From contig NZ_BMTV01000011.1 in NCBI RefSeq assembly GCF_014649855.1, forward strand, positions 1-64,000: DNA of 64,000 bases, in the 5' to 3' direction. Positions 1 to 9,015 of this stretch are shown here, one piece after another; positions within the stretch are counted from its first letter, which is position 1; the number at the start of each line of letters is the position of its first letter. The notes below the pieces were generated by a model. It saw only the letters and a list, made by a program, of their open reading frames with translations, was not told the DNA's origin and ran no database searches. This DNA is from Streptomyces roseolus. Its GTDB lineage: Bacteria; Actinomycetota; Actinomycetes; Streptomycetales; Streptomycetaceae. The position numbers and the translations under genes are program-made.

Positions 1-70
1 CCGTTCGTCAGATCCCCACGTCCCACAGGACGTGATCATCAACGAACAAGATCCACTTTCGCAACAGACC

Positions 71-460
71 CTAGGCCTCGGTGCGCTTCTCCAGGCGGCT
101 GCCGCGCGGGAGGGTGACGGACATGATGTCGCTGGGACCGTCCAGTGCGATGCGGTGCCATCGCCCGCGCGGGACGACGACCGCCGTTCCGGCCGCCAGC
201 CTGACCTCTTCCTCCTTCTCGCCCGGCCGCTCCGGACGGAAGCGGAGACGTATTCCGCCCGTCAGGCAGGACACGAGTTCGTCCGCCTCGGCGTGGATCT
301 CCCAGTGGTCGCCGTGGACGTCGGCGTCGGTCTCCACGTGGAAGGTCATCAGCTGCCAGCCGTCCCGCTCGCGGTCGAACACGGGTCGTCCTGCGCTCAT
401 CCGGCCGCTCGGGTCCAGGTGGATGAAGGAGGAGAAGAGATCGATCGGTGCAGCGGTCAT
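71..460 (-). CDS. Small single-domain cupin protein
   Basis: 129-aa protein with one beta-barrel. The central part has the metal-cupin pattern (HVETDADVHGDHWEIHAEADE, then a late PRGRWHRIAL strand), so a metal-binding cupin is likely. There is no signal peptide or partner domain, so it is cytoplasmic and could be a small-molecule sensor or a non-catalytic enzyme-like barrel; the substrate cannot be read. The ATG at 460 is used because the cupin fold starts soon after it. It lies downstream of the serine hydrolase on the same strand, 173 bp away. Family is fairly secure; function unknown. Confidence 0.75.
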   Translation of the reverse strand: MTAAPIDLFSSFIHLDPSGRMSAGRPVFDRERDGWQLMTFHVETDADVHGDHWEIHAEADELVSCLTGGIRLRFRPERPGEKEEEVRLAAGTAVVVPRGRWHRIALDGPSDIMSVTLPRGSRLEKRTEA

Positions 461-633
461 GTCGGGACGTCCGTTCTGCGAGGTTCGTCGGGTGGGTGGC
501 GGAGCATGCGTACGGGCCCGCCTGCCGCGGCCGCCTCATTCGGGCAGGGTGCGGCACGGCTGCGCCGGCGCGGTGGTGTTCCCCGGTGGCGCCCGAGGTC
601 GGGCAGGTCGGCGGTGGGCCCGCGCCAGGCCGT

Positions 634-1752
634 TCAGCCGTACATCGCCACGCGGTACAGAGCCGCGAGCGCGTCGTCGATGGGGTGGGGCAGCGGACTG
701 CCGGAGGCGTCGAGCCTGTTCCAGCGCTGCATGTTCACGGCGACCGCCAGCTGCCGCTCGCCGTCGGCCCTGATCATGGCCAGCGTCCCGCCGCCCCAGA
801 CCATGCCGCCGTGGCCCCAGAAGGTGTCCTGGCCGGGCTCCGCCATCGGGTACAGGCCGAGGCCGTAGTCGATCACGGCTCCCTCGTGGGTGACGACGGG
901 TCCGGTGCGCTGCATCTGCGCCAGCGACGACGGGCGGACGATCTCGCCGGCCAGCAGCAGCCGGTAGAAGCGGTTGAGGTCCGAGACGGTCGATATCAGA
1001 GAGGCCGACAGGCCCGTCCACGACATGTCGTAGACGCTGTAGTCGCGCGGCGGGTCGATCATTCCGAACCACGCCTCGTAGAGCTGCGAGTGCGGTTCGC
1101 CGACGTGCGGTCCGGCGGGGTACCCGGTGTCCCGCAGCCCGGCGCGCTCGATGACGTTCCGGGTGATGTACCGCTCGGCCGGCGTGCCGGTCACCCGTTC
1201 CAGGAGACGGCCGAGGAGCAGGTAGTTGGTGTTGGAGTACACCCCGGGAGCGCCGCCCGGGGTGCCGACGGCGGGTGCGGTGACGCCCATTCCGATCAGC
1301 TCGACGGGGTCGAAGCGCGTGAAGCGGTGGTCGTCCAGGCTCTGGGGGCTCGTGTCCGCGACGACGGGGAGCGCCTTGAGGGAGGGGTAGGCGTGGGGGA
1401 GGTACTCGGCGAGGCCGCTGGTGTGGCCGATCAGCATCCGGACCGTGATCGCGTCACCGCGCTCCCCGGGAACCAGCTCCGGGAGGTACCGGCCGATCGG
1501 CGTGTCGAGCCCGACCAGGCCGGCCTCGGCCAACTGCAACACCGCGGCGGCGGCGAAGGTCTTGGAGACGCTGCCGACGCGGTGCCGCGTGCCGGGGGTG
1601 ACGGGGCGTCCGGTGGCGACGTCCGCCACCCCCGCGGCGCCTCGCCAGACCCGGTCACCGGCGCGCACCTCGGCGAACACGCCCGGGATCCCGGCGCGGT
1701 GGACGTTCTCGGCGGCGGCGTCCAGCGCCGCCGAATCCAGTGAGTTCTTCAC
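634..1752 (-). CDS. Serine hydrolase, beta-lactamase class C / DD-peptidase fold
   Basis: 372-aa penicillin-binding-fold hydrolase. The three family motifs are present: SxxK at Ser61-Val-Ser-Lys64 (nucleophile and base), YxN at Tyr172-Ser-Asn174, and HGG at 314-316 in place of KTG. The HGG version is typical of EstB-like esterases and class C-like proteins rather than true beta-lactamases. No signal peptide is visible, which also argues for an intracellular esterase or amidase over a resistance enzyme. It is divergent from a TetR regulator at 1937, with nested palindromes between them, so that regulator probably controls it. Confidence 0.88.
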   Translation of the reverse strand: MKNSLDSAALDAAAENVHRAGIPGVFAEVRAGDRVWRGAAGVADVATGRPVTPGTRHRVGSVSKTFAAAAVLQLAEAGLVGLDTPIGRYLPELVPGERGDAITVRMLIGHTSGLAEYLPHAYPSLKALPVVADTSPQSLDDHRFTRFDPVELIGMGVTAPAVGTPGGAPGVYSNTNYLLLGRLLERVTGTPAERYITRNVIERAGLRDTGYPAGPHVGEPHSQLYEAWFGMIDPPRDYSVYDMSWTGLSASLISTVSDLNRFYRLLLAGEIVRPSSLAQMQRTGPVVTHEGAVIDYGLGLYPMAEPGQDTFWGHGGMVWGGGTLAMIRADGERQLAVAVNMQRWNRLDASGSPLPHPIDDALAALYRVAMYG

Positions 1753-1875
1753 GCGATGCGTCCTTTCGCATGGCTCGAATCAGCTCCACAGACGTCGCCC
1801 GACGCGGGCGACGGGGCGCGCGAGGCACGTCGGCCCGCCTGCTGCCGATGCCTCGACCTGCCCATGTCCTCATTA

Positions 1876-1906
1876 TGCACGCGGTGCGTGCAACACCAAG
1901 TGCATA
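1876..1906. promoter_or_regulatory. Nested palindromes between serine hydrolase and TetR gene
   Basis: TGCACGC-GGT-GCGTGCA (1876-1892) is a perfect 7-bp inverted repeat. It sits inside a second one, TATGCAC (1875-1881) with GTGCATA (1900-1906). On the minus strand the first palindrome fills the spacer of a possible promoter (TTGGTG, 16 bp, CATAAT) for the hydrolase. This is what a TetR-family operator would look like; binding is inferred. Confidence 0.6.
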
Positions 1907-1936
1907 GGTTAGACTCGGCCCGACGAGAGGGGCGAA

Positions 1937-2593
1937 ATGGCAGGTCGAAGGCGCTGGACGACCGAGGAAATCCTGGATGCGGCAGCGGAGTTGCTGCGCA
2001 CGAGCGACGCCGATTCGTTCAGCGTGCGCAAGCTCGCCGCGGCCCTCGGGACCGATTCCTCCAGCCTGTACCGGCACTTCCGCAGCAAGACCGAACTGCT
2101 GCGCGCGGTCGCCGACCGGATCCTCCTGGCCTCCATGGACGGCTACCGCGCCGAGGGCGACTGGAAGCAGCGCATCACCGCCCTGGCCCTGCGCGTGAGA
2201 GAGGCGTTCGGCCGGCAGCCCCAGCTCGCGGCGGTCTGGGGACGGTACGCGTCAGGCGGCGCCGGCTCCCGGCTGGTCATGGAAGAGGTGCTGCAGTCCC
2301 TGCGCGCGGCGGGACTGCCCGACGAGGAGGTTCCGGCCCACTACCACCGGCTCGCGGTCCTCGTCGCCGCGCTGATCGCCTCCGAGGCCGGAGTCGGCAG
2401 CATCACGGAGGAGGAGTACGAACAGGGCATGGAGCTGTTCCGCGTCGCGGTACTCGGCGCGGACCCCGAACGCTTCCCCGCCCTGGCCCACTTCGCCCGG
2501 GACGTCCGCCCCCTCGGCGTGGACCGCCGAGCCGCGTTCGAAGAGATCCTCGCCGCCCACCTCGCCCACATCGAGGCCGCCGTCCGCGGGTGA
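1937..2593 (+). CDS. TetR/AcrR-family transcriptional regulator
   Basis: 218 aa. The N-terminal 50 residues hold the TetR helix-turn-helix (TTEEILDAAAELL, then SVRKLAAALGTDSSSLYRHFRSK), followed by an all-helical ligand-binding domain of the usual size. The ATG has a purine-rich site (gagaggggc) 5-6 nt upstream. Its back-to-back arrangement with the serine hydrolase and the palindromes in between suggest that it represses the hydrolase and itself. The inducer is unknown. Confidence 0.92.
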   Translation: MAGRRRWTTEEILDAAAELLRTSDADSFSVRKLAAALGTDSSSLYRHFRSKTELLRAVADRILLASMDGYRAEGDWKQRITALALRVREAFGRQPQLAAVWGRYASGGAGSRLVMEEVLQSLRAAGLPDEEVPAHYHRLAVLVAALIASEAGVGSITEEEYEQGMELFRVAVLGADPERFPALAHFARDVRPLGVDRRAAFEEILAAHLAHIEAAVRG

Positions 2594-2810
2594 CGAGGAC
2601 CGCTCGCCGGACGGCGCGCGGTGCCCACCGGCATGAGGCGCCCGCGCCACGGGCGGCACGGTCACCCGCACGCCGTGTCCCTTCACCGGCCCGCCTCGTT
2701 CGCACAGCGGGTTGTGCGTCGGTCGGATGCGAGGTGGGTGCGTGCGGGTCCGGAGGGTGTCGGAGAGCGTGAGCGAGGGGGCCGGCGCCGGGTCGGTACG
2801 GCCGGGGAGG

Positions 2811-3998
2811 ATGAACGCGCTGGACCGGGCGTTCGCGTTCCTCTCCGACCGCGGTTCCGAGCCGTTCATGGTCGGCCATGTCCTGGACTTTCCCGCCGGA
2901 TCGTTCACGCTCGACGCCCTGCGCGCCCGCGTGGCCGAGCGGGCGCCGCGGCTGGAACCCCTCCATGTCGCGGCGGTGCCCGGAGCACGGTCGTGGACGC
3001 GGACCGCGCCGCCCCGAGCCGGGCTGCACGTCAGCGCGGAGCGGGTGGACGGCCGGCTCGCGGAGGCGACCGACGCGGCTCAGCGCCGGCCGCTGCCCGC
3101 CCGCCCCGCGCCCCGCTGGGACCTGCGGCTGCTGACGTGCCGCACGGAGAAGGTGCAGCGGGTGTGCTTCCGCGTCGAACACGCGATCACGGACGGGGTC
3201 GGCGCCGCCCACCTGCTGGCCGCGCTGCTGGCCGACGAGCCGTGTGAAGGGCCGCACCCCTACCGGCCGCCCGTGCGGAGGCGGCGCGGCTCCGCGTCGT
3301 GGGCGGCCACGTGGCCGCTCGGGAAGCTCCCCGACCGGGAAACGGTGCCGGCGGGCTCCGGCGCCACGCGGAGCGGGCAGGTGACCGTGGCGTACGCGGA
3401 CGTCCCGGAGGCGGAACTGCGGGCGGTGGCGTCGCGGTGGGGGGTGACGGTCAACGACGTCCACCTCGCCGCGGTGGCCGGCGCGCTCGCGGCCCTCCAG
3501 AACCAGCGGACCGGCCGGGCGAGGGACCTGCGGGTGGTGATGCCGATGTCGGTCCGTCCCCGGGGGGCCTCGCTCGCGCCGGGGAACGCGGCGCTGCCGG
3601 CGATCGTACGGCTGCCGTGCACCGCGGCGACGCCGCGGCGGCGCCTGGAGGACCTGGCCGGACAGACCCTCGCGCACAAGGAGTCCGGGCTGCGGGAGAG
3701 CGGCTGGAGGACCCTTTTGCGCGTCCCGCCCCGCTTGCTCTGCCGAGCGACGGAGCGCGCCGGCTTCCGGCTGGCCGTCAGCCACATCAACCTCAACGGC
3801 GCCTACCGCGTCTTCGACGCGCCCCTCGTGGGCGGCGGCGTCTTCGCCCTGAACAGTCCCGGCATGCTCGGCTACTTCTCCCTCGTCCGCACGACGGAGA
3901 CCGCTCGCCTCACGGTCGTCCACGACCGGTCACTCGTGGCAGCGGCCGACCTGCCGAAGCTGTGGGTGGAGGCCGTCGCCGAGCTCGCCGGACGGTGA
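2811..3998 (+). CDS. WS/DGAT-family O-acyltransferase (wax ester synthase / diacylglycerol acyltransferase-like)
   Basis: 395 aa from the ATG at 2811; the reading frame is open upstream, but the fold starts here with an LDRAFAFL segment typical of the family's N-terminus. The condensation-type active site HHxxxDG appears as Glu-His124-AIT-Asp128-Gly129: the second, catalytic His is kept and the first is Glu. A later VMPMSVRPRG segment and the C-terminal N-x-PG motif also fit. The family transfers acyl-CoA chains to alcohols or diacylglycerol for storage lipid. It is shorter than typical (about 450 aa). The 3' end abuts a truncated methyltransferase relic on the other strand. Confidence 0.82.
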   Translation: MNALDRAFAFLSDRGSEPFMVGHVLDFPAGSFTLDALRARVAERAPRLEPLHVAAVPGARSWTRTAPPRAGLHVSAERVDGRLAEATDAAQRRPLPARPAPRWDLRLLTCRTEKVQRVCFRVEHAITDGVGAAHLLAALLADEPCEGPHPYRPPVRRRRGSASWAATWPLGKLPDRETVPAGSGATRSGQVTVAYADVPEAELRAVASRWGVTVNDVHLAAVAGALAALQNQRTGRARDLRVVMPMSVRPRGASLAPGNAALPAIVRLPCTAATPRRRLEDLAGQTLAHKESGLRESGWRTLLRVPPRLLCRATERAGFRLAVSHINLNGAYRVFDAPLVGGGVFALNSPGMLGYFSLVRTTETARLTVVHDRSLVAAADLPKLWVEAVAELAGR

Positions 3999-4361
3999 CC
4001 GGCTGACCAGGTAGCCCAGGCCGCAGCCGACGTCGGCCAGGCGGTACGGGCCGGACCGCGCGCCCGTCGTCGACCGGATCGCGGCGAGCAGCGGACGGAG
4101 CACGTGGACCAGCCGTTCGCCGATCCGCAGCTCCTCGCTCAGGCGCTGGAGCTCGGTGTGCACGCTGATGAGCAGACGGTCCACGGCGCCCGGGTCGAGC
4201 ACGCCGTCCCGGTCCACGGGCAGGTCGGCGACGATCCGGGACGCGCGCTCGTCCCCGTTCTCCAGGAGCAGCCGGACCACCTCGGCGCGGCGGACCGGGA
4301 GCCGGCGGCCGCTGTGTGGCTCCACCGCCGTGATCAGGTCGGATATCTCGAACTGGGGCAC
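3999..4361 (-). pseudogene. 5' fragment of a class I SAM-dependent methyltransferase
   Basis: From a GTG at 4361 the frame encodes about 118 residues of normal codon usage, ending in RLADVGCGLGYLV, a textbook SAM-binding motif I (DxGCGxG). The frame then runs into the antisense of the acyltransferase 3' end and stops at 3930, so the rest of the Rossmann fold is missing. A TAGGGT box lies 8 nt before the GTG, so the promoter of the lost gene is still visible. Interpreted as the N-terminal part of a methyltransferase cut off by a rearrangement at about 4000. Confidence 0.65.
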
Positions 4362-4465
4362 GGAGCAGAACCCTACGGCCTCGCCCGCCGCTTCCCGGCC
4401 CCTCGACGGCACCCGGCCGGCGCCGGGCCGGGCCCGCGGGCGTCAGCCGCGCCCCGGGAGGGTGC

Positions 4466-5203
4466 TCACCCCCTCTTGGTCAGGGTGCGGTCCAGGAGGG
4501 AGAGCAGACGGTCCCAGTGGCGCTTCAGGCCGGAGGCGCTGAAAGCGTCGGTGTCGGACATGGTGAAGCCGTGGGTGGTGCCCGGATAGATCTCGGAGGT
4601 GTGGCCGACGCCCGCGGCGTCGAGGGCCCGATGGAGCTCGTCGAGCGCCTCGGGTGTCATGTCGCCTTCGGCGTGGCCGAGGTGGACCCGAGCGGTGAGT
4701 CGGGAGAAGAGGTCCGGGCCGTCGACGCCCACGGGGGCGTGGAAGGCGGCGACGGCGGCCACCTGGGCGGGGTGGGCGGCGGCGGTGCGCATCGCGTAGA
4801 GGCCGCCGATGCAGTAGCCGGTCACGGCGACCGGTCCGGCGGCGACCTCGGGCCGGGTGGTGAGGAATTCGAGGTAGGCGTCGGCGTCGCTCAGGACGCG
4901 TTCGGGGGTGTGCGCCTCGATCAAGGGCATCAGTCGGGCGAAGACGGCGGGCCGGTCCTCCTCTCCGATGTGCGCGGGCAGCTCGACGACGGGTGCCGGG
5001 CCGTGCCGGTGGAAGGAGTTGGGGACGAGCACGTAGTACCCGTGCTCCGCCAGTTCGCGGGCCATGTCCCGCAGTACGGGCCGGATGCCGAAGCCGTCCG
5101 CGTACATCAGCACTCCCGGGTGCTGTGCGCCGTCGTCGGGGAAAGCGGCGAACGCGTCGGCCTGGCCGTCCGCGGTGGTGATCTGCAAGGTCTTGAGCGG
5201 CAT
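4466..5203 (-). CDS. Dienelactone hydrolase family protein
   Basis: 245-aa alpha/beta hydrolase. The DLH triad is visible: Cys131 in GYCIGG (the Cys nucleophile elbow of this family), Asp181 in HAEGD, and His211 in GTTHGF. Family members open carboxymethylenebutenolide or hydrolyse related esters. The preceding relic has no bearing on its function, so the substrate stays open. The start is supported by GGAGG 5 nt before the ATG. No signal peptide. Confidence 0.9.
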   Translation of the reverse strand: MPLKTLQITTADGQADAFAAFPDDGAQHPGVLMYADGFGIRPVLRDMARELAEHGYYVLVPNSFHRHGPAPVVELPAHIGEEDRPAVFARLMPLIEAHTPERVLSDADAYLEFLTTRPEVAAGPVAVTGYCIGGLYAMRTAAAHPAQVAAVAAFHAPVGVDGPDLFSRLTARVHLGHAEGDMTPEALDELHRALDAAGVGHTSEIYPGTTHGFTMSDTDAFSASGLKRHWDRLLSLLDRTLTKRG

Positions 5204-5586
5204 GGATCCTCCGGTCGTGGTCGATGTGTCGAGCCTGTGGTCAACACGACGGAGGCGGAGCCCGCGCAGCCGCGCACGCTCCTCGATCGGGCAACGGGCC
5301 CCCGACGGCCCGTACGGCGCTCAGGAGAACACCGGGCCACCGATCCGTGTGTGGCGCGAGGCCGTCCCGGTAGTCATCCCCCCAACATAGTCCCCCGGTT
5401 GCCGCGCTGCCGAGCATCTCGGCCGTCATGGCCGGAGGCGGCCGGCACGAGGCGGCCGGCACGAGGTCGGACTCGGTCCACGACGCACCTCCAATGTGAC
5501 CCACATCACATCTTCTTCCTGTCAGGAATCGACACGCTGTCCCGCTCAAGCCGTCGAGAGCACGCAGACAACGACAGGAGCGAGAC
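5204..5586. other. Intergenic region between divergent DLH and FAD-oxidoreductase genes
   Basis: No credible gene. It holds the two divergent promoters, a CRP-type palindrome at 5495-5510, and AGGAG 6 nt before the ATG at 5587. Confidence 0.6.
5495..5510. promoter_or_regulatory. CRP-consensus palindrome TGTGA-N6-TCACA
   Basis: A perfect match to the CRP/FNR-type consensus, TGTGA cccaca TCACA, 77 bp upstream of the FAD-oxidoreductase start. Streptomyces encode a Crp with related specificity. A single exact match is suggestive but can occur by chance. Confidence 0.45.
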
Positions 5587-6783
5587 ATGAAGCAGCACCG
5601 CATCGTCGTCCTCGGGGCCGGATACGCCGGGGCGTACGTGGCCGGGACCCTGGCCCGGCGGCTGTCGCCGAAGGACGTCGAGATCACCGTGGTCAACGCC
5701 GAGCCGGAGTTCGTGCAGCGGCTGCGGCTGCACCAGTTCGCGGCCGGCCAGGAGGTCGCGGCGCCGCGGCTGACCGAGGTCTTCGCGGGCACGGGGGTCC
5801 GGCTCCGTATCGCCCGTGTCACCGCGGTCGACCCCGAGCGGCAGGTCGTCGCCGTGGCCGACGCCGGCGGTGGCGACGAGTTCGGGTACGACACGCTCGT
5901 CTACGCGCTCGGCAGTCACGGCGACGCCCACGGCGTCCCCGGCGTCGCCGAGCACGCCTTCGACGTCGCCGTCCGACCCGCGGCACTGCGCCTGCGGGAG
6001 CGCCTGACCGGCCTGGACGAGGGCGGGCGGGTGGTGGTGGTCGGTGACGGGCTGACCGGGCTGGAGACCGCCACCGAGGTCGCCGAGTCGCGGCCCGACC
6101 TGTCGGTGGCGCTGGTCGCCCGGGGGGAGCTGGGCGCCCGCCTCTCGGCCGGGGCGCGCGGCCATCTGCGCCGGGCGTGCGAGCGGCTGGGCATCACCGT
6201 GTGGGAGCACACCGAGGTCGAGTCCGTCGAGGCGGGACGGGTGGTGTGCTCCGACGGCACCGTTCTGGCGTCGGACACGACCGTCTGGGCGGCGGGGTTC
6301 GCCGTCGGCCCGCTCGCCGCCGCGAGCGGGCTCGAGGTCACCGACGGCGGCCGGATCGTCGTCGACCGCGCCATGCGGTCGGTGTCGCACCCGAACGTGT
6401 ACGCCGTCGGTGACAGCGCCCTCGCCCTCGGCGACAACGGCCGGCCGCTGCCGATGTCCTGCGCCTCGGCGGGCTACACCGGCCGTCGGGCCGTCCACGC
6501 GATCGTGGCCCGGCTGACCGGCCGCCCGATGGCGGAGAGCAAGCTGGAGTACGTCGGCAACCACATCAGCCTCGGCCGGCGGGACGCGATCCTGCAGATG
6601 GTCGACGGCGAGGGCCGGGCGAAGCCGAAGTACCTGGGTGGCGGGAAGGCCGTGCGCGTCAAGGCGGGCATCGTCCGGATGTCGCTGTGGGCCACCGCTC
6701 ACCCGACCTTCGGCCTGCCCCGGCGCAAGCACCGCCTGGCCGCCGCACCGGTCGCGTCGCCCGCCGAGGCGATGGTGGCGTAG
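5587..6783 (+). CDS. NAD(P)/FAD-dependent oxidoreductase, NDH-2-like
   Basis: 398-aa two-dinucleotide-binding-domain flavoprotein. The FAD-binding GxGxxG is at the N-terminus (VLGAGYAGAYVAG), a second NAD(P) motif lies mid-protein (VVVVGDGLTGLE), and the C-terminal FAD contact is NVYAVGDSA. Sequence and length resemble type II NADH dehydrogenases and ferredoxin reductase-like proteins; no membrane anchor is evident. AGGAG precedes the ATG. The next genes, a membrane protein and a SigJ-type ECF factor, follow almost without gaps (2 bp and 41 bp), so the three are probably co-transcribed; ECF41-like factors are commonly encoded beside oxidoreductases. Confidence 0.9.
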   Translation: MKQHRIVVLGAGYAGAYVAGTLARRLSPKDVEITVVNAEPEFVQRLRLHQFAAGQEVAAPRLTEVFAGTGVRLRIARVTAVDPERQVVAVADAGGGDEFGYDTLVYALGSHGDAHGVPGVAEHAFDVAVRPAALRLRERLTGLDEGGRVVVVGDGLTGLETATEVAESRPDLSVALVARGELGARLSAGARGHLRRACERLGITVWEHTEVESVEAGRVVCSDGTVLASDTTVWAAGFAVGPLAAASGLEVTDGGRIVVDRAMRSVSHPNVYAVGDSALALGDNGRPLPMSCASAGYTGRRAVHAIVARLTGRPMAESKLEYVGNHISLGRRDAILQMVDGEGRAKPKYLGGGKAVRVKAGIVRMSLWATAHPTFGLPRRKHRLAAAPVASPAEAMVA

Positions 6784-6785
6784 CC

Positions 6786-7910
6786 GTGCGACCCTTCTCC
6801 GCGCAGCCCGGGCCCACCGGTCCTTCCCTTCAGGCCGGGCCCGGGGGCTCCCCCGCTCAGGCCGGGCCCGGCGGCTCCCCCGCTCGGCCCGGGACCGCTG
6901 CCGGCGTCTCGCCCTGGCCCTCCGTGGCCAGGGCCGTCGCCCTGCTCACGGTGGGCATCAGCCTGCTGCTCACCGCCTTCGCCTGGCCGTCCGTCCGTTC
7001 GTCGGTGCACGAGGTGCCGATCGCGGTCGCCGGGCCCGCGCCCGCCGTCGAGCAGTTCGCCGCCGCACTCGGCCGACGGCTCCCCGGCGGCTTCGACATC
7101 ACCGAGGTCGCCGACACCGCCGCCGCCGAACGGCTGATCCGTGACCGGGAGGTGTACGGGGCGATCGACCTCGGCTCCGGCACGCCCCGGGTCATCACGG
7201 CGTCCGGCGCGAGCGTCGCCGTCGCCCAGACCCTGGCCGGCCTCGCCGTCGGCCTCGGTCAGGCACCGGGAGCCGGCGCGGGGCCCGCCGTCCGCGACCT
7301 CGTACCGCTGCCGGCCGGCGATCCGCGCGGCGCGGGCCTGGCCGCCGGAGCCCTGCCGCTGGTCATGGGCGGCCTCCTGGCCGCCCTGGTCCTGACCAGG
7401 CTCGTCCGCGGCAGCGCCCGCCGCGTCGCCGGAGCGGTCGCCTTCGCCGTCACCGGCGGACTCGCCATGGCGACGATCCTGCAGTTCTGGCTCGGTTCGC
7501 TCGACGGCTCCGCGTGGGCCAACGGCGGCGCCATCGCCCTGACGCTCGCCGCCACTTCCCTGTGCGTCCTCGGTCTCGAGTCACTCCTCGGGTCCGTCGG
7601 CTTCGGCCTCGGCGCCGCCGTCATGATGCTCGTCGGAAACCCGTTGTCGGGTGCCGCGACCGCGCCCGAGATGCTGCCCGGCCGGTCCGGCGCCCTCGGG
7701 CAGCTGCTGCCGCCGGGGGCCGGCGGCCAACTGCTGCGCTCCACCGCTTTCTTCGACGGCCACGGCGCCACCCGCCCCGCAGCCGTCCTGGCGGGCTGGC
7801 TCGCGCTCGGGGTGGCGCTGTCCCTGGTCGGCAGCCTGCGCGCCCGAGCCCGAGCCGGCGACGAGGGCACGACCGCCGTCGACGGCCCGGCAGCGCCTGC
7901 GGCGGCCTGA
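6786..7910 (+). CDS. Multi-pass membrane protein, ABC-2/YhgE-like
   Basis: 374 aa from the GTG at 6786, two bases after the upstream stop, suggesting translational coupling. The first 35 residues are Pro/Gly-rich with near-repeats (AGPGGSPAQ, GPGGSPARP). One membrane segment follows, then an extracellular domain of about 150 residues, then five more hydrophobic segments. This is the layout of ABC-2 permease / YhgE-Pip-like proteins, which often export drugs or surface factors. No ATPase is nearby. Substrate unknown. Confidence 0.72.
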   Translation: MRPFSAQPGPTGPSLQAGPGGSPAQAGPGGSPARPGTAAGVSPWPSVARAVALLTVGISLLLTAFAWPSVRSSVHEVPIAVAGPAPAVEQFAAALGRRLPGGFDITEVADTAAAERLIRDREVYGAIDLGSGTPRVITASGASVAVAQTLAGLAVGLGQAPGAGAGPAVRDLVPLPAGDPRGAGLAAGALPLVMGGLLAALVLTRLVRGSARRVAGAVAFAVTGGLAMATILQFWLGSLDGSAWANGGAIALTLAATSLCVLGLESLLGSVGFGLGAAVMMLVGNPLSGAATAPEMLPGRSGALGQLLPPGAGGQLLRSTAFFDGHGATRPAAVLAGWLALGVALSLVGSLRARARAGDEGTTAVDGPAAPAAA

Positions 7911-7938
7911 TGCTTTCCTCCCCTTCCGCGAGATCTTC

Positions 7939-7944
7939 TAGGGT
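7939..7944 (+). promoter_or_regulatory. -10 box of a predicted leaderless transcript (sigma factor gene)
   Basis: TAGGGT followed by 7 nt and the GTG at 7952, with no Shine-Dalgarno sequence. Confidence 0.5.
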
Positions 7945-7951
7945 GGTCCCC

Positions 7952-8911
7952 GTGGACAGAACCGTCACCGATCCCTTCGACACCGCTCGGTTCGAGGCCG
8001 GCCGAAACCGGCTGGCCTCGCTGGCGTACCGGCTGCTCGGCTCGGCGGTCGACGCCGAGGACGCCGTACAGGACGCGTACCTCCACTGGCAGGCCGCGGA
8101 CCGGCAGCACATCAGGGTGCCGGAGGCGTGGCTGACCAAGGTCGTCACCAACCTGTGCCTCGACCGGCTCCGTTCGGCCCAGGCGCGTCGCGAACGCACC
8201 GCCGGTGCCTGGCTGCCCGAACCGCTCCTCGACGGCGACCCGATGCTCGGCCCCGCCGACACGTTCGAGCAGCGCGAATCCGTCTCCCTGGCCGTGCTCA
8301 TGCTCATGGAGCGCCTGTCGCCGATGGAACGGGCCGTCTACGTCCTGCGCGAGGCCTTCTCGTACGGCCACGCCGAGATCGCCGAGATCCTGGACATCTC
8401 CGAATCCGCGAGCCAGCAGCACCTCCACAGGGCCCGGCAGCGCGTCACGGCCGCCCGACGCCGCGGCGCCGAGGTCGATCGGGCGGCGGCCCGCAGGATC
8501 GTCGAGGAGTTCCTCACCGCCGCCTCCTCGGGCCGCACCGAACGGCTGGTGGCCCTGCTCACCGACGACGCGACCGCGATCTCCGACGGCGCCGGTCTGG
8601 CCGAGAGGCTGCTGCGGTACGACACTCCACAGCGCGTCGCCGCCATCGCACGGGCCGGCTTCAAGCCCACCCCCGCGAAGCGGCGCCTGGTCGGCGGTAC
8701 CCCCGCCATCCACTACGCGCTCGTCAACGGCTCCCCCGCCGTCATCAGCGTGGTCGGCGACCGGGTCGTCGGCTCCGTGACCTTCGACATCGTGGACGGA
8801 AAGATCGCCACCGTGCGCGGCATCGCCGCCCCCGCCCGCCTCACCCGCCTCACCGAGGCGTGGCGGCGGCAGGGCGGAACGGCGGGTGCGCCGCTCATCG
8901 CCCAGTGGTGA
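7952..8911 (+). CDS. ECF RNA polymerase sigma factor, SigJ/ECF41-like with SnoaL-type C-terminal domain
   Basis: 319 aa. Region 2 (LLGSAVDAEDAVQDAYLHWQ) and region 4 (SYGHAEIAEILDISESASQQHLHRA) flank a linker. A C-terminal extension of about 120 residues has the SnoaL/NTF2-like fold seen in ECF41 and SigJ proteins, where it tunes activity in place of an anti-sigma factor. The GTG at 7952 is preferred because a TAGGGT hexamer lies exactly 7 nt upstream with no Shine-Dalgarno; an ATG at 7910 overlapping the previous stop (ATGA) is the alternative. It probably directs the oxidoreductase cluster upstream. Confidence 0.9.
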   Translation: MDRTVTDPFDTARFEAGRNRLASLAYRLLGSAVDAEDAVQDAYLHWQAADRQHIRVPEAWLTKVVTNLCLDRLRSAQARRERTAGAWLPEPLLDGDPMLGPADTFEQRESVSLAVLMLMERLSPMERAVYVLREAFSYGHAEIAEILDISESASQQHLHRARQRVTAARRRGAEVDRAAARRIVEEFLTAASSGRTERLVALLTDDATAISDGAGLAERLLRYDTPQRVAAIARAGFKPTPAKRRLVGGTPAIHYALVNGSPAVISVVGDRVVGSVTFDIVDGKIATVRGIAAPARLTRLTEAWRRQGGTAGAPLIAQW

Positions 8912-9015
8912 CCCGAGGCGAATCCACCGCGGCGGCCTTCGAGGAGACCCGCCTTTCGAGCTGCTGATCTACGTGGGCGAAGCCGTCGGGACCGCCCAGG
9001 CCCTGCCCCACGGTC

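Noticed and set aside
448-1743. 431-aa plus-strand open frame opposite the serine hydrolase
   Set aside because: Antisense of a gene with the complete SxxK/YxN/HGG set; the frame is a GC-bias artefact.
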